A stretch of 64,000 bases of DNA from Archangium lansingense (GTDB taxonomy: Bacteria > Myxococcota > Myxococcia > Myxococcales > Myxococcaceae), in the NCBI RefSeq assembly GCF_026626635.1, contig NZ_JAPNKA010000001.1:7378001-7442000 (forward strand), in the 5' to 3' direction. Made by a program: the position numbers and the translations under genes. The notes under the pieces are model-generated. The model did no database searches. It was given only the letters and a program-made list of their open reading frames with translations, and was not told where the DNA came from. Of this stretch, positions 52,928-60,584 are shown one piece after another; within the stretch, counting starts at the first letter, position 1; every line of letters starts with the position of its first letter.

Positions 52928-54133
52928 ATGGCCACACACGCTCGTTCAGCTCTCGTCGTCGGACTCGGTATCGCCGGAATGGCGTCCGCCATCGGACTGC
53001 GGAAAGCCGGATGGCGGGTGACCGTGATTGAGAGGGCGCCCCAACGTCGCTCGGGTGGCTACTTCATCGGGCTCTTCGGCACAGGCTACAGCGCCGCGAA
53101 ACGGCTGGGGGTGATGGGCGATCTTCACACCCGCACTCCGAGGAACTCGAAGACGTGGGAAGTCACCCGCGGCGGCAACCGCCACAAGAGCGTCGGGTTC
53201 CTGGACCAGCCGGGCGAGCCGCACGGCGTACTGCGCGGCGACATCGAGGCGGCGCTGTTCCAGCACCTTGGCGATGTGGAGGTGCGGTACGGCACCGAGC
53301 CGACGGCGATCGTTGACGTCAAAGGAGGCGCCGTGGTCACGACCCGCAAGTCGTCCACGGGCGAGGAGCGGAGCGAGCAGTTCGACCTGGTCGTAGGAGC
53401 CGACGGACTGCGCTCGACAGTTCGGCGCCTCGCCTTCGGTCCGCACGACCAATTCCTGAAGCCGCTGCACGCGATGATCTGCGCGTTCCAGCTTGACGAG
53501 CAGGTGCCGTACTTCCCTGAGAACAACGGCATCATGCTCGTCGAGCCACGCCGCTCGCTCTGGGTCTTCCCCTTCGAGGACCGCCCGCCGACCGCGCTCT
53601 TCTCCTACCGGACTCGCGACATCGACACGCAGTTTCGCGAGCCAACCGGGACCGTGCTGCGACGCACCTATGGACCGGAGCCGCTCGGCGACATCCTCGA
53701 GCATGTGTTCGCCCAGTTCGACCGCACCGAGAACTTCCTCTTCGACTCGGTGAATCAGGTGAGCATGCGCTCCTGGCGCTCCGGCCGGACCGTGCTCGTG
53801 GGCGACGCCGCATGGTGCATCACGCTGTACTCCGGCATGGGCGCGTCGATGGGCCTCGCCGGCGGTTCCCTGCTCGGAGATCTGCTGGCGCTGAACCCGA
53901 ATGACATCGACGCTGCACTGAGCACCTGGGAGGACCGGCTCAGGCCCTACCTCCACCAGCATCAGCGGACCGCGCTTTTCAACGCGCAGATCTTCACGCC
54001 GAGCGGGCCGCTCACCCACGTGCTTCGCTCAGGTGTGATGCGGCTCGGAGACAGGAAGAAGCCGGCCGACACTCCCCCCAACGCCCTCACGCGGTACCTC
54101 GCTCGACCGAGGAACGTCGAGTTCGTTGCCTGA
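52928..54133 (+). CDS. FAD-dependent monooxygenase (aromatic hydroxylase type)
   Basis: 401 residues, ATG with AGGAGG five bases upstream. The class A flavoprotein hydroxylase motifs are in order: GLGIAGMASAIGLRKAG (FAD), the DG motif FDLVVGADGLRSTVR, and the GD motif VLVGDAAWCITLYSGMGASM. These enzymes hydroxylate aromatic or polyketide-like compounds with NAD(P)H, and TetX-like members attack antibiotics. Control by the adjacent TetR gene suggests a xenobiotic or self-made compound as substrate, not known here. Confidence 0.9.
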   Translation: MATHARSALVVGLGIAGMASAIGLRKAGWRVTVIERAPQRRSGGYFIGLFGTGYSAAKRLGVMGDLHTRTPRNSKTWEVTRGGNRHKSVGFLDQPGEPHGVLRGDIEAALFQHLGDVEVRYGTEPTAIVDVKGGAVVTTRKSSTGEERSEQFDLVVGADGLRSTVRRLAFGPHDQFLKPLHAMICAFQLDEQVPYFPENNGIMLVEPRRSLWVFPFEDRPPTALFSYRTRDIDTQFREPTGTVLRRTYGPEPLGDILEHVFAQFDRTENFLFDSVNQVSMRSWRSGRTVLVGDAAWCITLYSGMGASMGLAGGSLLGDLLALNPNDIDAALSTWEDRLRPYLHQHQRTALFNAQIFTPSGPLTHVLRSGVMRLGDRKKPADTPPNALTRYLARPRNVEFVA

Positions 54134-54157
54134 GTCAGTCCATTCAGGGAGAGAAAG

Positions 54158-55069
54158 ATGACAGGCGAGGACAGACAGCAGCAGACAAGCGGGACCGGCC
54201 GAGACTCAGCGGTTGTGAGGCTGCTCCTGTGCTGGATTTTCGCGGCGTTGTGGCTCCTGTTCTTTCTAGGGTCGGTCGTTCCGGCGGGCTCGGACAGCAG
54301 CGCAATCACATCCGGCCTGCAGGCCCTGTGCTTCGTGCTGTTTGTTGTGACCCACGCCTCCCTCTCCAACGGCTGGAGAGGTGCCGGACTCTTCTTCGCG
54401 TTCGCCGTGGTCGTCGCCTTCCTGCTCGAGGCAAGCAGCATCGCCACGGGCTTCCCGTTCGGCTTCTACGTGCATCACGTCGCAGGTCCAAAACCGCTGG
54501 GCGTGCCGCCCCATGTCGCCATCGGCTATGCCATTCTCGGCTGGATGGCCTGGACATTGGCCCGGCTCATCGTGCGACAGCACCCCTCCGCCAGCGGGGG
54601 CTTCAATCGCTTTACCACGCCACTGGTCGCGAGCTTCATCCTCACCGCTTACGACTATGCCTATGACCCGATTGGCTCCACCGTCCTTGGAATGTGGAGC
54701 TATCGCTACCCCAGTGGCTATTTCGGGGTACCTCTTTCCAACTTCCTGGGCTGGATGTTCACCGGCTGGGTTTTCTTTCAGCTCTTCGCGCTGATCGAGA
54801 GCCGATTTCCCCCGAATCGTGCGGCGGTGACCCAGGCGAGCTATTGGCTGCTGCCTTGCCTGCTCTGGGGCGTGAGCGCGGTCCAATATCCGATCAAATT
54901 GGCTCATGCGCCCGCGGGTAGCGTGGCTGTAGCCGGGCGCACTTTTGTCACAGCTGATGTCTATGAGGCGGCAGTGGTGGCCGCACTGCTCACCATGGTT
55001 TTCGCGGCGGTCACTGCCGCATTTCGGGTTTGTGCGCTCGTGCCGCTCCCTGACCCTCCGACCACATAG
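54158..55069 (+). CDS. CruF-like carotenoid 1,2-hydratase (DUF422) membrane protein
   Basis: 303 residues with about seven to eight hydrophobic helices. The blocks ATGFPFGFYVHH, GPKPLGVPPHVAIGYAILGW, DYAYDPIGSTVLGMWSY and GYFGVPLSNFLGWMFTGW are the conserved core of the CruF/bisanhydrobacterioruberin-hydratase family, which adds water to the psi end of acyclic carotenoids. The N-terminal 20 residues are polar. The gene follows the monooxygenase by 24 bases, with GGGAGAG before the ATG, so the two may be co-transcribed. No other carotenoid gene is adjacent. Confidence 0.8.
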   Translation: MTGEDRQQQTSGTGRDSAVVRLLLCWIFAALWLLFFLGSVVPAGSDSSAITSGLQALCFVLFVVTHASLSNGWRGAGLFFAFAVVVAFLLEASSIATGFPFGFYVHHVAGPKPLGVPPHVAIGYAILGWMAWTLARLIVRQHPSASGGFNRFTTPLVASFILTAYDYAYDPIGSTVLGMWSYRYPSGYFGVPLSNFLGWMFTGWVFFQLFALIESRFPPNRAAVTQASYWLLPCLLWGVSAVQYPIKLAHAPAGSVAVAGRTFVTADVYEAAVVAALLTMVFAAVTAAFRVCALVPLPDPPTT

Positions 55070-55233
55070 CCGAGGGAGGGGCACCCGGGAGGCGGCTCTG
55101 GGCAAGAACCCCCCTCGACGGCGGGACCGAAATTTCCGCCGATTCGGCCTGAATCCTCGCTCTCCCATTCATCGGGGTCCCGACGCATCTTCCGATTCAA
55201 GCCTGCCTCCCGTAGGCCGCTCGAGGACACGTC

Positions 55234-55965
55234 ATGGCTCACGAACACCACTCCCCTTCCGTCCACCACGTCGTACAGGGCTTTGGTGCCGACCGCGCCC
55301 CCCACTACGACACCCAGGCGTCCATCAACCTCGCCGGCGCCCAGGTGGCATACGAGCTCGGCGTCAGCGCACTGACGGCCCAGCTCGACGGCCAGGACAC
55401 GGCGTCGCTGCTCTTCGTGGGACTGGGCACGGGCGCGGAGTTGGTGCCCTACACCCGCTTCGACGTGCCGGGCTGGCGCTTCACGGGCGTGGATCCCTCC
55501 GAGGCCATGCTCGCCGTCGCCCGCACGCGCCTGGAGGCCGAGGGATTGCTCTCACGCACGCACCTGCACGTGGGAGAGCTGCACACCCTGCCTCCCGGCC
55601 CCCCGTTCGACGGCGCGCAGATGATGGGCGTCCTGCACCATGTGGAAGGCGAGGAGGCCCGCCTCGAGCTGCTGCGAGAGGTAACCCGGCGGCTCAAGCC
55701 TGGAGCGCCTCTCGTCCTGGGCTGCCGCGTCGGCAACGACCCCGAGCTGACGAACGTGGAGCTGCGACGGTTGCGGGCGTATGGAGTCCCCCAGGAGAAC
55801 CTGGAGCGTCGGCGCGAGCTCTTCGCGGTGATTCGGCCCATCGAGTCCGATGCCGCCCTGTTCGCGATGTTCGCCCGGACCGGACTGGTGGCGCCGCGAC
55901 CGATCTTCGTCTCGCTGCAGTACAAGGTCTTCCTCACTCGCTTCGAGCCCGGAGCCACGGGCTGA
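55234..55965 (+). CDS. Class I SAM-dependent methyltransferase
   Basis: 243 residues. After a histidine-rich start (AHEHHSPSVHH) and a helical cap, the SAM fold reads LLFVGLGTGAELVPY, FTGVDPSEAMLAVAR, GELHTLP, and the post-motif MMGVLHHVEGEEAR. The C-terminal half has VLGCRVGNDPEL and a final beta hairpin. The layout resembles CmoA/UbiE-like small methyltransferases; the substrate is unknown. Its 3' end overlaps the convergent methyltransferase gene because of that gene's apparent frameshift. Confidence 0.85.
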   Translation: MAHEHHSPSVHHVVQGFGADRAPHYDTQASINLAGAQVAYELGVSALTAQLDGQDTASLLFVGLGTGAELVPYTRFDVPGWRFTGVDPSEAMLAVARTRLEAEGLLSRTHLHVGELHTLPPGPPFDGAQMMGVLHHVEGEEARLELLREVTRRLKPGAPLVLGCRVGNDPELTNVELRRLRAYGVPQENLERRRELFAVIRPIESDAALFAMFARTGLVAPRPIFVSLQYKVFLTRFEPGATG

Positions 55966-56850
55966 GCTACCACGCCCCTGGCTCGGCTTGCGAGCGCTGG
56001 CGAGGACGTAATCCATGGTGGACCGGACCATCCAGGCGTACCAGTGGGGCCGGGAGAGCTGCCGCAGTAAGGGATTCACCCGGCGTACGACGTCGGGCTC
56101 GTCGAGGCGGCGGGCAATGAAGGCCAGGAACGGCTCATAGACATGCTCCCGGATGGAGCGCACCTCCACCTCGACAAAGCCAGCGGCCTCCAGTCGCTCA
56201 CGGTAGACCTCCCGGGGGTAGAGGTTCTCCTCGGGAATCTGCCAGAAGGACTGGAAGGGGCGGGCGAATCGGCGGCCGGGCAGGGGCAGCACGTCCGTGG
56301 TAGCCAACCTGCCCCCGGGCCGCAGCACCCGCCAGGCCTCGGCGAAGAAGCGCTCGCGCGTGTTGAAGTGCAGGGCGGACTCGAGCGCCGTCACCTTGTC
56401 GAACGACTCGGGGGCGAAGGGCAGCCCGGTGGCCGAGCCTACCCGCAGCTCCACCCGGCCCTGCAATCCGGCCCCCGCCACCCGCGCGCGCGCCACCTCG
56501 ACGTGCTGGGGCAGGCTGTCGAGGCCGATGATGCGCCACGGCTGGAAGCGCTCGGCCCAATAGAGGTCCTGGGCGCCGAAGCCAAAGCCCACGTCCAGCA
56601 CCTCATCCTCGGGCCCCAACCGGGCCGTCTGTCCCAGCAGCTCGGTGAGTGCCTGGCTGGCCTGATCGAGCGTCCGCAGCGAGGAGTCCTTCCAGTACCC
56701 CAGGTTCATTGACAGGCTTTGTTCGGCCAGCAGGTTGTGGGTAGACAGGAGCGAGTAGAGGCGCTCCGCGCGTGAACCGGAAGGCCAGAGCATCAGCCGC
56801 GCGAGTTCCGTCACCTCCCGGGCCACTCGAAGCCATCCTCCTTCATACAT
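55552..56850 (-). CDS. SAM-dependent methyltransferase with antisense C-terminal extension (probable frameshift)
   Basis: Residues 1-295 are a small-molecule methyltransferase: DEVLDVGFGFGAQDLYW (SAM loop), IIGLDSLPQHVEVAR, GSATGLPFAPESFDKVTALE, FAEAWRVLRPGGRLATTDVL, ending MDYVLASARKPSQG. This resembles enzymes acting on sugars or polyketides. The frame then runs on for about 135 residues antisense to the convergent methyltransferase gene, with composition unlike protein domains (QRDEDRSRRHQSG). A TAG at 55969-55967 lies in the neighbouring frame exactly where the domain ends, so a one-base loss probably removed the stop. The true gene is likely about 295 residues. It diverges from the CMD-like gene. 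Confidence 0.75.
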   Translation of the reverse strand: MYEGGWLRVAREVTELARLMLWPSGSRAERLYSLLSTHNLLAEQSLSMNLGYWKDSSLRTLDQASQALTELLGQTARLGPEDEVLDVGFGFGAQDLYWAERFQPWRIIGLDSLPQHVEVARARVAGAGLQGRVELRVGSATGLPFAPESFDKVTALESALHFNTRERFFAEAWRVLRPGGRLATTDVLPLPGRRFARPFQSFWQIPEENLYPREVYRERLEAAGFVEVEVRSIREHVYEPFLAFIARRLDEPDVVRRVNPLLRQLSRPHWYAWMVRSTMDYVLASARKPSQGRGSSARGSGLEASEEDLVLQRDEDRSRRHQSGPGEHREQGGIGLDGPNHREELAPTLQVLLGDSIRPQPSQLHVRQLGVVADAAAQDERRSRLEPPGYLSQQLEAGLLAFHMVQDAHHLRAVERGAGRQGVQLSHVQVRA

Positions 56851-56998
56851 ACCGCGCGGCCTCTGCGTACCGGCTCTCCCCCGGGCGACGCGCGGCTTGC
56901 TGTTCTCCCGTCATTCTGGTTGAAACCATGGTCTCCTCGGGGCCTTGGAGGCTCACCACCGATTCAAGCAGGACCGAATCCTCTCTTAGGAGCAAGTC

Positions 56999-57553
56999 AT
57001 GGGTGCTGAGCCACAAGCCACTGCTGATACCGATTTCAGTCACTTGCTTTCGCAGAAGAACCTCCAGGCCCTGCGGGCGCAGTTCAGCGATGATGCCATG
57101 GTGCAGCCCACCCTGGAGGCCCTGACAAAGCCTTTCCCCGCCGCGGCGACGCCCTATGAGAAGCCCTATGTCGAGGCGCTCCTCGGGGTACTCTTCGGGA
57201 ACCGGTCGCAGTCGGCCCTGACGTCCCGCGAGCGGGAGATGACCATTACCACCGTCCTCGCGGTCAATCACCGCGGACAAGGACCGTTCCTGGGTATCCA
57301 CCTCTACTGGAGCCTGATGGTCGGCTGGAGTCCGGAGCAAATCTCCGAGCAACTGCTCGTCATCTCCATCTACAACGGCATCGACACCCTCTCGGCCTCT
57401 TTCAAGACCTTTGGCACGCTGCTCACCCAGTTGGATAAGTGGACCAGCGACAACATCAGCCAGCCAGAGAACTTGAAGGCCAGTGCCATCGTCGGGCAGA
57501 TTCTGACGGGGTTTGCGGGTAACGCGCCGCAGCCACCAGGCAGCACCTCCTGA
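56999..57553 (+). CDS. Carboxymuconolactone decarboxylase-like (AhpD fold) protein
   Basis: 184 residues. The middle LTSREREMTITTVLAVNHRG, HLYWSLMVGWSPEQISEQLL and SIYNGIDTLSASFK follow the CMD family pattern, an all-helical AhpD-like fold, but the CxxC redox pair of AhpD is absent. It could be a hydrolase-like or structural member. AGGAG lies seven bases before the ATG. It is 78 bases from the acyltransferase gene on the same strand, which may share its transcript. Confidence 0.72.
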   Translation: MGAEPQATADTDFSHLLSQKNLQALRAQFSDDAMVQPTLEALTKPFPAAATPYEKPYVEALLGVLFGNRSQSALTSREREMTITTVLAVNHRGQGPFLGIHLYWSLMVGWSPEQISEQLLVISIYNGIDTLSASFKTFGTLLTQLDKWTSDNISQPENLKASAIVGQILTGFAGNAPQPPGSTS

Positions 57554-57631
57554 GGAGGATGGAATGATTCCCGTTCGGCTCCTGGGAACCGCGAGCGCGC
57601 TCCCAGAGAGGGCCGTAAGCCAGGTGGGAGT

Positions 57632-58387
57632 ATGAAGCCCGAGCGCAATCTCCCCCAGACCTTGTGGTTGAGCGGCTTCGAGCTGCTGCGCCGCTATCAC
57701 CGCTACCGGGTCATCGGCCTGGAGACGCTGCTGGAGCCGGGGGCCAAGCTCATCGTCGCCTACCATGGTCGGCCCCTGGCGTTCGATCAGTGCATGCTCA
57801 CCGTCGTCCTCCATGAGCGGTTGGGCTACCTGCCCCACGGCATCATCCATGGCGCCTTCGACGAAAATCCGGTGATGAAGTGGTTGATCAACGGCCTGGG
57901 GTTCGTGACGAAGGACGGGCCGGAGCTGGAGGCGGCAGTCGCACGGGGCGAGCACATCCTCGTCCAGCCAGGAGGGACGCGCGAGGGCTGCCGCAGTTTC
58001 CGTCACCGCTACGAAGTGGACTGGGGCGAGCGCACCGGCTACCTGCGTCTGGCCATCAAGTATGGCCTCCCCATCGTCCCGGTGGCCGGGGATGGGGTGG
58101 ATGATGCCTTCATCGGGCTCAATGACGGGTATGCGCTGGGCCGTCGGCTGGGCGCACCCGCGGGGCTACCGGTGTGGTTCGGCGTGGGCGCCACCGGGCT
58201 GTGGCCCTTGTCATTGCCCTTCCCGGTGAGGATGACCCAGTTGGTGGGGCAGCCCTTCCACCACCACCTGGAGGCAGGGGTAGATGTCAACGACCGGGAA
58301 GTGCTGCGAGCGCTGAATCGGGAAGTCGCCGACGCGGTGAGAGAATTGCTGGACCGGGCGCGCGCCCTGGGCAGGGAGTCGGGATGA
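57632..58387 (+). CDS. Acyltransferase of the lysophospholipid / diacylglycerol type
   Basis: 251 residues. Near residue 45 the VAYHGRPLAFDQ block occupies the place of the HX4D acyltransferase motif (here H with six residues to D). VQPGGTREG near 115 is the usual FPEGTR motif in the form seen in DGAT2-like enzymes. A hydrophobic TGLWPLSLPFP follows. No signal peptide; it is probably membrane-bound on the inner face. The stop overlaps the start of the SDR gene (ATGA), which points to a shared lipid pathway. Confidence 0.78.
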   Translation: MKPERNLPQTLWLSGFELLRRYHRYRVIGLETLLEPGAKLIVAYHGRPLAFDQCMLTVVLHERLGYLPHGIIHGAFDENPVMKWLINGLGFVTKDGPELEAAVARGEHILVQPGGTREGCRSFRHRYEVDWGERTGYLRLAIKYGLPIVPVAGDGVDDAFIGLNDGYALGRRLGAPAGLPVWFGVGATGLWPLSLPFPVRMTQLVGQPFHHHLEAGVDVNDREVLRALNREVADAVRELLDRARALGRESG

Positions 58388-59229
58388 GCGAAAAATCGTG
58401 GGCGGTGATCCTGGGGGCCTCATCGGGAACGGGCGCGGCCATCGCGGCTGAGGTAGCGCGTGAGCCCGGCCTGCACGTCTTCGGGATGCACCGGGGGCGC
58501 TACCCCGAGCAGGCCGCGGAGGTGGAGCGTCAGGTGCGCTCCACCGGCCAGCGCATGGTGATGCTGCAAGCGGATGCCGGTACAGCCGAGGGTGCGGCAC
58601 AAGGGGCCGAGGCCCTGCTGGCCGCCGCCGGGCCCCGCAGCGTCAAGCTCTTCGTGCACTCCCTGGCCAGCGCTTCGGTGGGGCACTTCATCTCCGGGAC
58701 GGAGGACCAGCTCCACCCCCGCCAGCTGGCACGCACCTTCGAGACCATGGCCCACTCCTTCGTCTATTGGGCCCAGGCGCTCGTGGCGAGGGATCTGCTG
58801 GCTCCCTCGGCTCGCCTGCTGGGATTGACCAACCCACTCACCGAGTCGCTCCTGCACAACGGCGGTGCCATCACCGCCGCCAAGGCCGCCCTGGAGATCT
58901 ACGTGCGGCACCTGGCGTTGGAGTTTGGGCCCCGGGGGCACCGGGTGAACCTGCTCAAATTCGGCACGGTGATGACGCCCGCCCTCCGCCACGTCTACTC
59001 CCCGGAGGTGCTGAGCCGGTTGGAGGAGGCCCACCGCCGAATGAACCCGGCCGGGCGGATGTGCACCGTGGAGGAGGTGGCGCGCTTCGTCTCCACGCTC
59101 GTGGGAGACGAGGCGGAGTGGTTCAACGGCGCCACCATCGACTTCACCGGTGGAATGACGCTGCGCCTGCTCGATCTCGTCCTCAATGAGCCAGGGAGGG
59201 CATCTTCTCCACCGGCATCCGGAAAGTGA
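58384..59229 (+). CDS. Short-chain dehydrogenase/reductase (enoyl-ACP-reductase-like)
   Basis: 281 residues. The N-terminal ILGASSGTGAAIAAEV is the SDR cofactor loop. FVHSLASASVGHFISGTEDQ and the ITAAKAALEIYVRHLALEFG block place the family near FabI/FabL-type reductases, but the usual YxxxK reads NGGAITAAKAA, with no tyrosine at the expected place. So catalysis may differ or be lost. The C-terminal FNGATIDFTGG is typical. It is coupled to the acyltransferase by an ATGA overlap. Confidence 0.8.
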   Translation: MSEKSWAVILGASSGTGAAIAAEVAREPGLHVFGMHRGRYPEQAAEVERQVRSTGQRMVMLQADAGTAEGAAQGAEALLAAAGPRSVKLFVHSLASASVGHFISGTEDQLHPRQLARTFETMAHSFVYWAQALVARDLLAPSARLLGLTNPLTESLLHNGGAITAAKAALEIYVRHLALEFGPRGHRVNLLKFGTVMTPALRHVYSPEVLSRLEEAHRRMNPAGRMCTVEEVARFVSTLVGDEAEWFNGATIDFTGGMTLRLLDLVLNEPGRASSPPASGK

Positions 59230-59257
59230 CCTTCCCGAACGCCCCCGGACGCAAAAA

Positions 59258-59285
59258 AGCCCCGTCTCCGAAGAAAACGGGGGCT
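59258..59285. terminator. Hairpin after the SDR gene
   Basis: AGCCCCGT (59258-59265) pairs with ACGGGGGCT (59277-59285) with one bulged base, 28 bases after the SDR stop. Six A precede the stem, so it would terminate best in the leftward direction; rightward strength is doubtful. Confidence 0.4.
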
Positions 59286-59545
59286 CGACAAGAGCGGACC
59301 GCTGGGGTGAGCGCACCCACCCGCCAGGTCTTGGCGTTCCGGAGTCAATCCCTACCAGCCATGTAGCAGTTCGCTCGCACAGGCCTTGAAACAAGCGCAA
59401 GGCCTGAGGCTACCTGCCGGAGAATGTCTCCCCGGCCCTCCACCCAACGGCGGAGGCACTCCCCTTTCCCAGCGCGATTCTGTATGACAAAGGAATGAAC
59501 TCACACGCGTTCCGGTGGGCAGGAAACGCGGACGGAACGCCCTGA
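59286..59545. other. Non-coding gap upstream of the barrel gene
   Basis: About 260 bases with no gene, repeat or RNA that I can recognise. It must hold the promoter of the barrel/DUF4280 cluster; no convincing -35/-10 pair was seen. Confidence 0.5.
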
Positions 59546-60574
59546 ATGCATACTCCTACCTTGTTGCGATGGGCAGTCGTCTCGGCGTTCCTGAGCTGCT
59601 CGACGGCCAGGGCGCAGGTCTCCCTCCCGGGCTTCGAGTTGGAGCGGCTGGATGTCACCCTGGGTCGCAACTCGATCGTGTCTGGCAATGGCCAACTGCT
59701 GGTGCCCGGGGGAATGAGCGTGGCGCTGGCAGGCCAGTACCAGCACCTGCCCCTGGTCCTGCGCAATGGTGAGCGCCGGCTGGATCTGGTGCGCAGCCGG
59801 GCCTCCGTGTTGCTCGCGGGCAGCTATGGCGTGCTGTCCTGGCTCGAGCTGGGCATCCAGTTGCCGGTGGTGCTCTGGCAAAAAGGAGATGATCCACGCA
59901 CCGTGGGGCTGGCGCCGCTGGCATCCCAGGGGCTGGGCACGCCGGTGCTCCAGGCCCGCTTCGGGCTGCTGTCGCAGCGAGCCGAGCAGCCCGTGGATCT
60001 GGCGCTGGATCTGGCCATGGGACTGCCCGTGGGCAGCAGCCATGCGCTCGCGCGTGACGCAGGGCCGCGCTTCCAGGCCCGGGCCACCGTGGGCATGCCG
60101 CTGGGCCCGCTCCAGTCCTCGTTCGAGGCGGGAGTGCTGCTGCGCTCCCGCAACCCGCTGGCGCCCCCCTCCACCTCGGGCCAGGCCCTGGAGGTGCGCC
60201 TGGGCGCCCTGCTGGCCACCACGGGCAAGCAGCTGAGGGGCGAGCTGGCCCTGCGGGGCGCCTTCGCCGCTGACTCCAGCCAGCCTTCCATCGAAGTGCT
60301 GGCGGGGGGGCGCCTGCCGCTGAACCCGGAGCTGGAGCTGTTCGCCCTGGCGGGTCCAGGCCTGGGAGCCACTCCCGGCACACCCATTGCCCGCGTGCTG
60401 CTGGGCGTCAGCTTCCGCAGGGAGCCACCTCCGCGCATGGAGTTCCTCACCGAGCCCGTGCCTCGCTTCCGCCTGGAGGAAGCCCAGAAGCCGAAGAAGG
60501 AAGAGGTCCGGCCCGAGACCGTGGTGCCCGTGCCCACGCGGGAGCTGATGCCCTCCGAGGATCCCTCCACCTAG
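59546..60574 (+). CDS. Outer-membrane beta-barrel-like protein (OmpA-type N-terminal half)
   Basis: 342 residues. A signal peptide (LLRWAVVSAFLSCSTARAQ) is followed by alternating hydrophobic strands: VSVALAGQY-type segments, LLAGSYGVLSWLELGIQLPVV, LALDLAMGLPVG, VRLGALLATTG. This matches the barrel half of OmpA-family proteins of myxobacteria, where a peptidoglycan-binding OmpA domain usually follows. Here the chain ends in a lysine/glutamate/proline-rich tail with no OmpA domain. It leads a cluster with the adenylate-enzyme-like and DUF4280 genes, 10 bases from the next start. Confidence 0.72.
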   Translation: MHTPTLLRWAVVSAFLSCSTARAQVSLPGFELERLDVTLGRNSIVSGNGQLLVPGGMSVALAGQYQHLPLVLRNGERRLDLVRSRASVLLAGSYGVLSWLELGIQLPVVLWQKGDDPRTVGLAPLASQGLGTPVLQARFGLLSQRAEQPVDLALDLAMGLPVGSSHALARDAGPRFQARATVGMPLGPLQSSFEAGVLLRSRNPLAPPSTSGQALEVRLGALLATTGKQLRGELALRGAFAADSSQPSIEVLAGGRLPLNPELELFALAGPGLGATPGTPIARVLLGVSFRREPPPRMEFLTEPVPRFRLEEAQKPKKEEVRPETVVPVPTRELMPSEDPST

Positions 60575-60584
60575 CCAGGCCCCA

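Noticed and set aside
55070-55233. Possible small gene between the CruF-like and methyltransferase genes
   Set aside because: No frame with a ribosome site and start gives a plausible protein in these 164 bases.
59306-59366. tRNA-like stretch ending in CCA-like bases
   Set aside because: The acceptor arms pair partly, but there is no TTC loop motif, no proper T or D stem and no clear anticodon arm.
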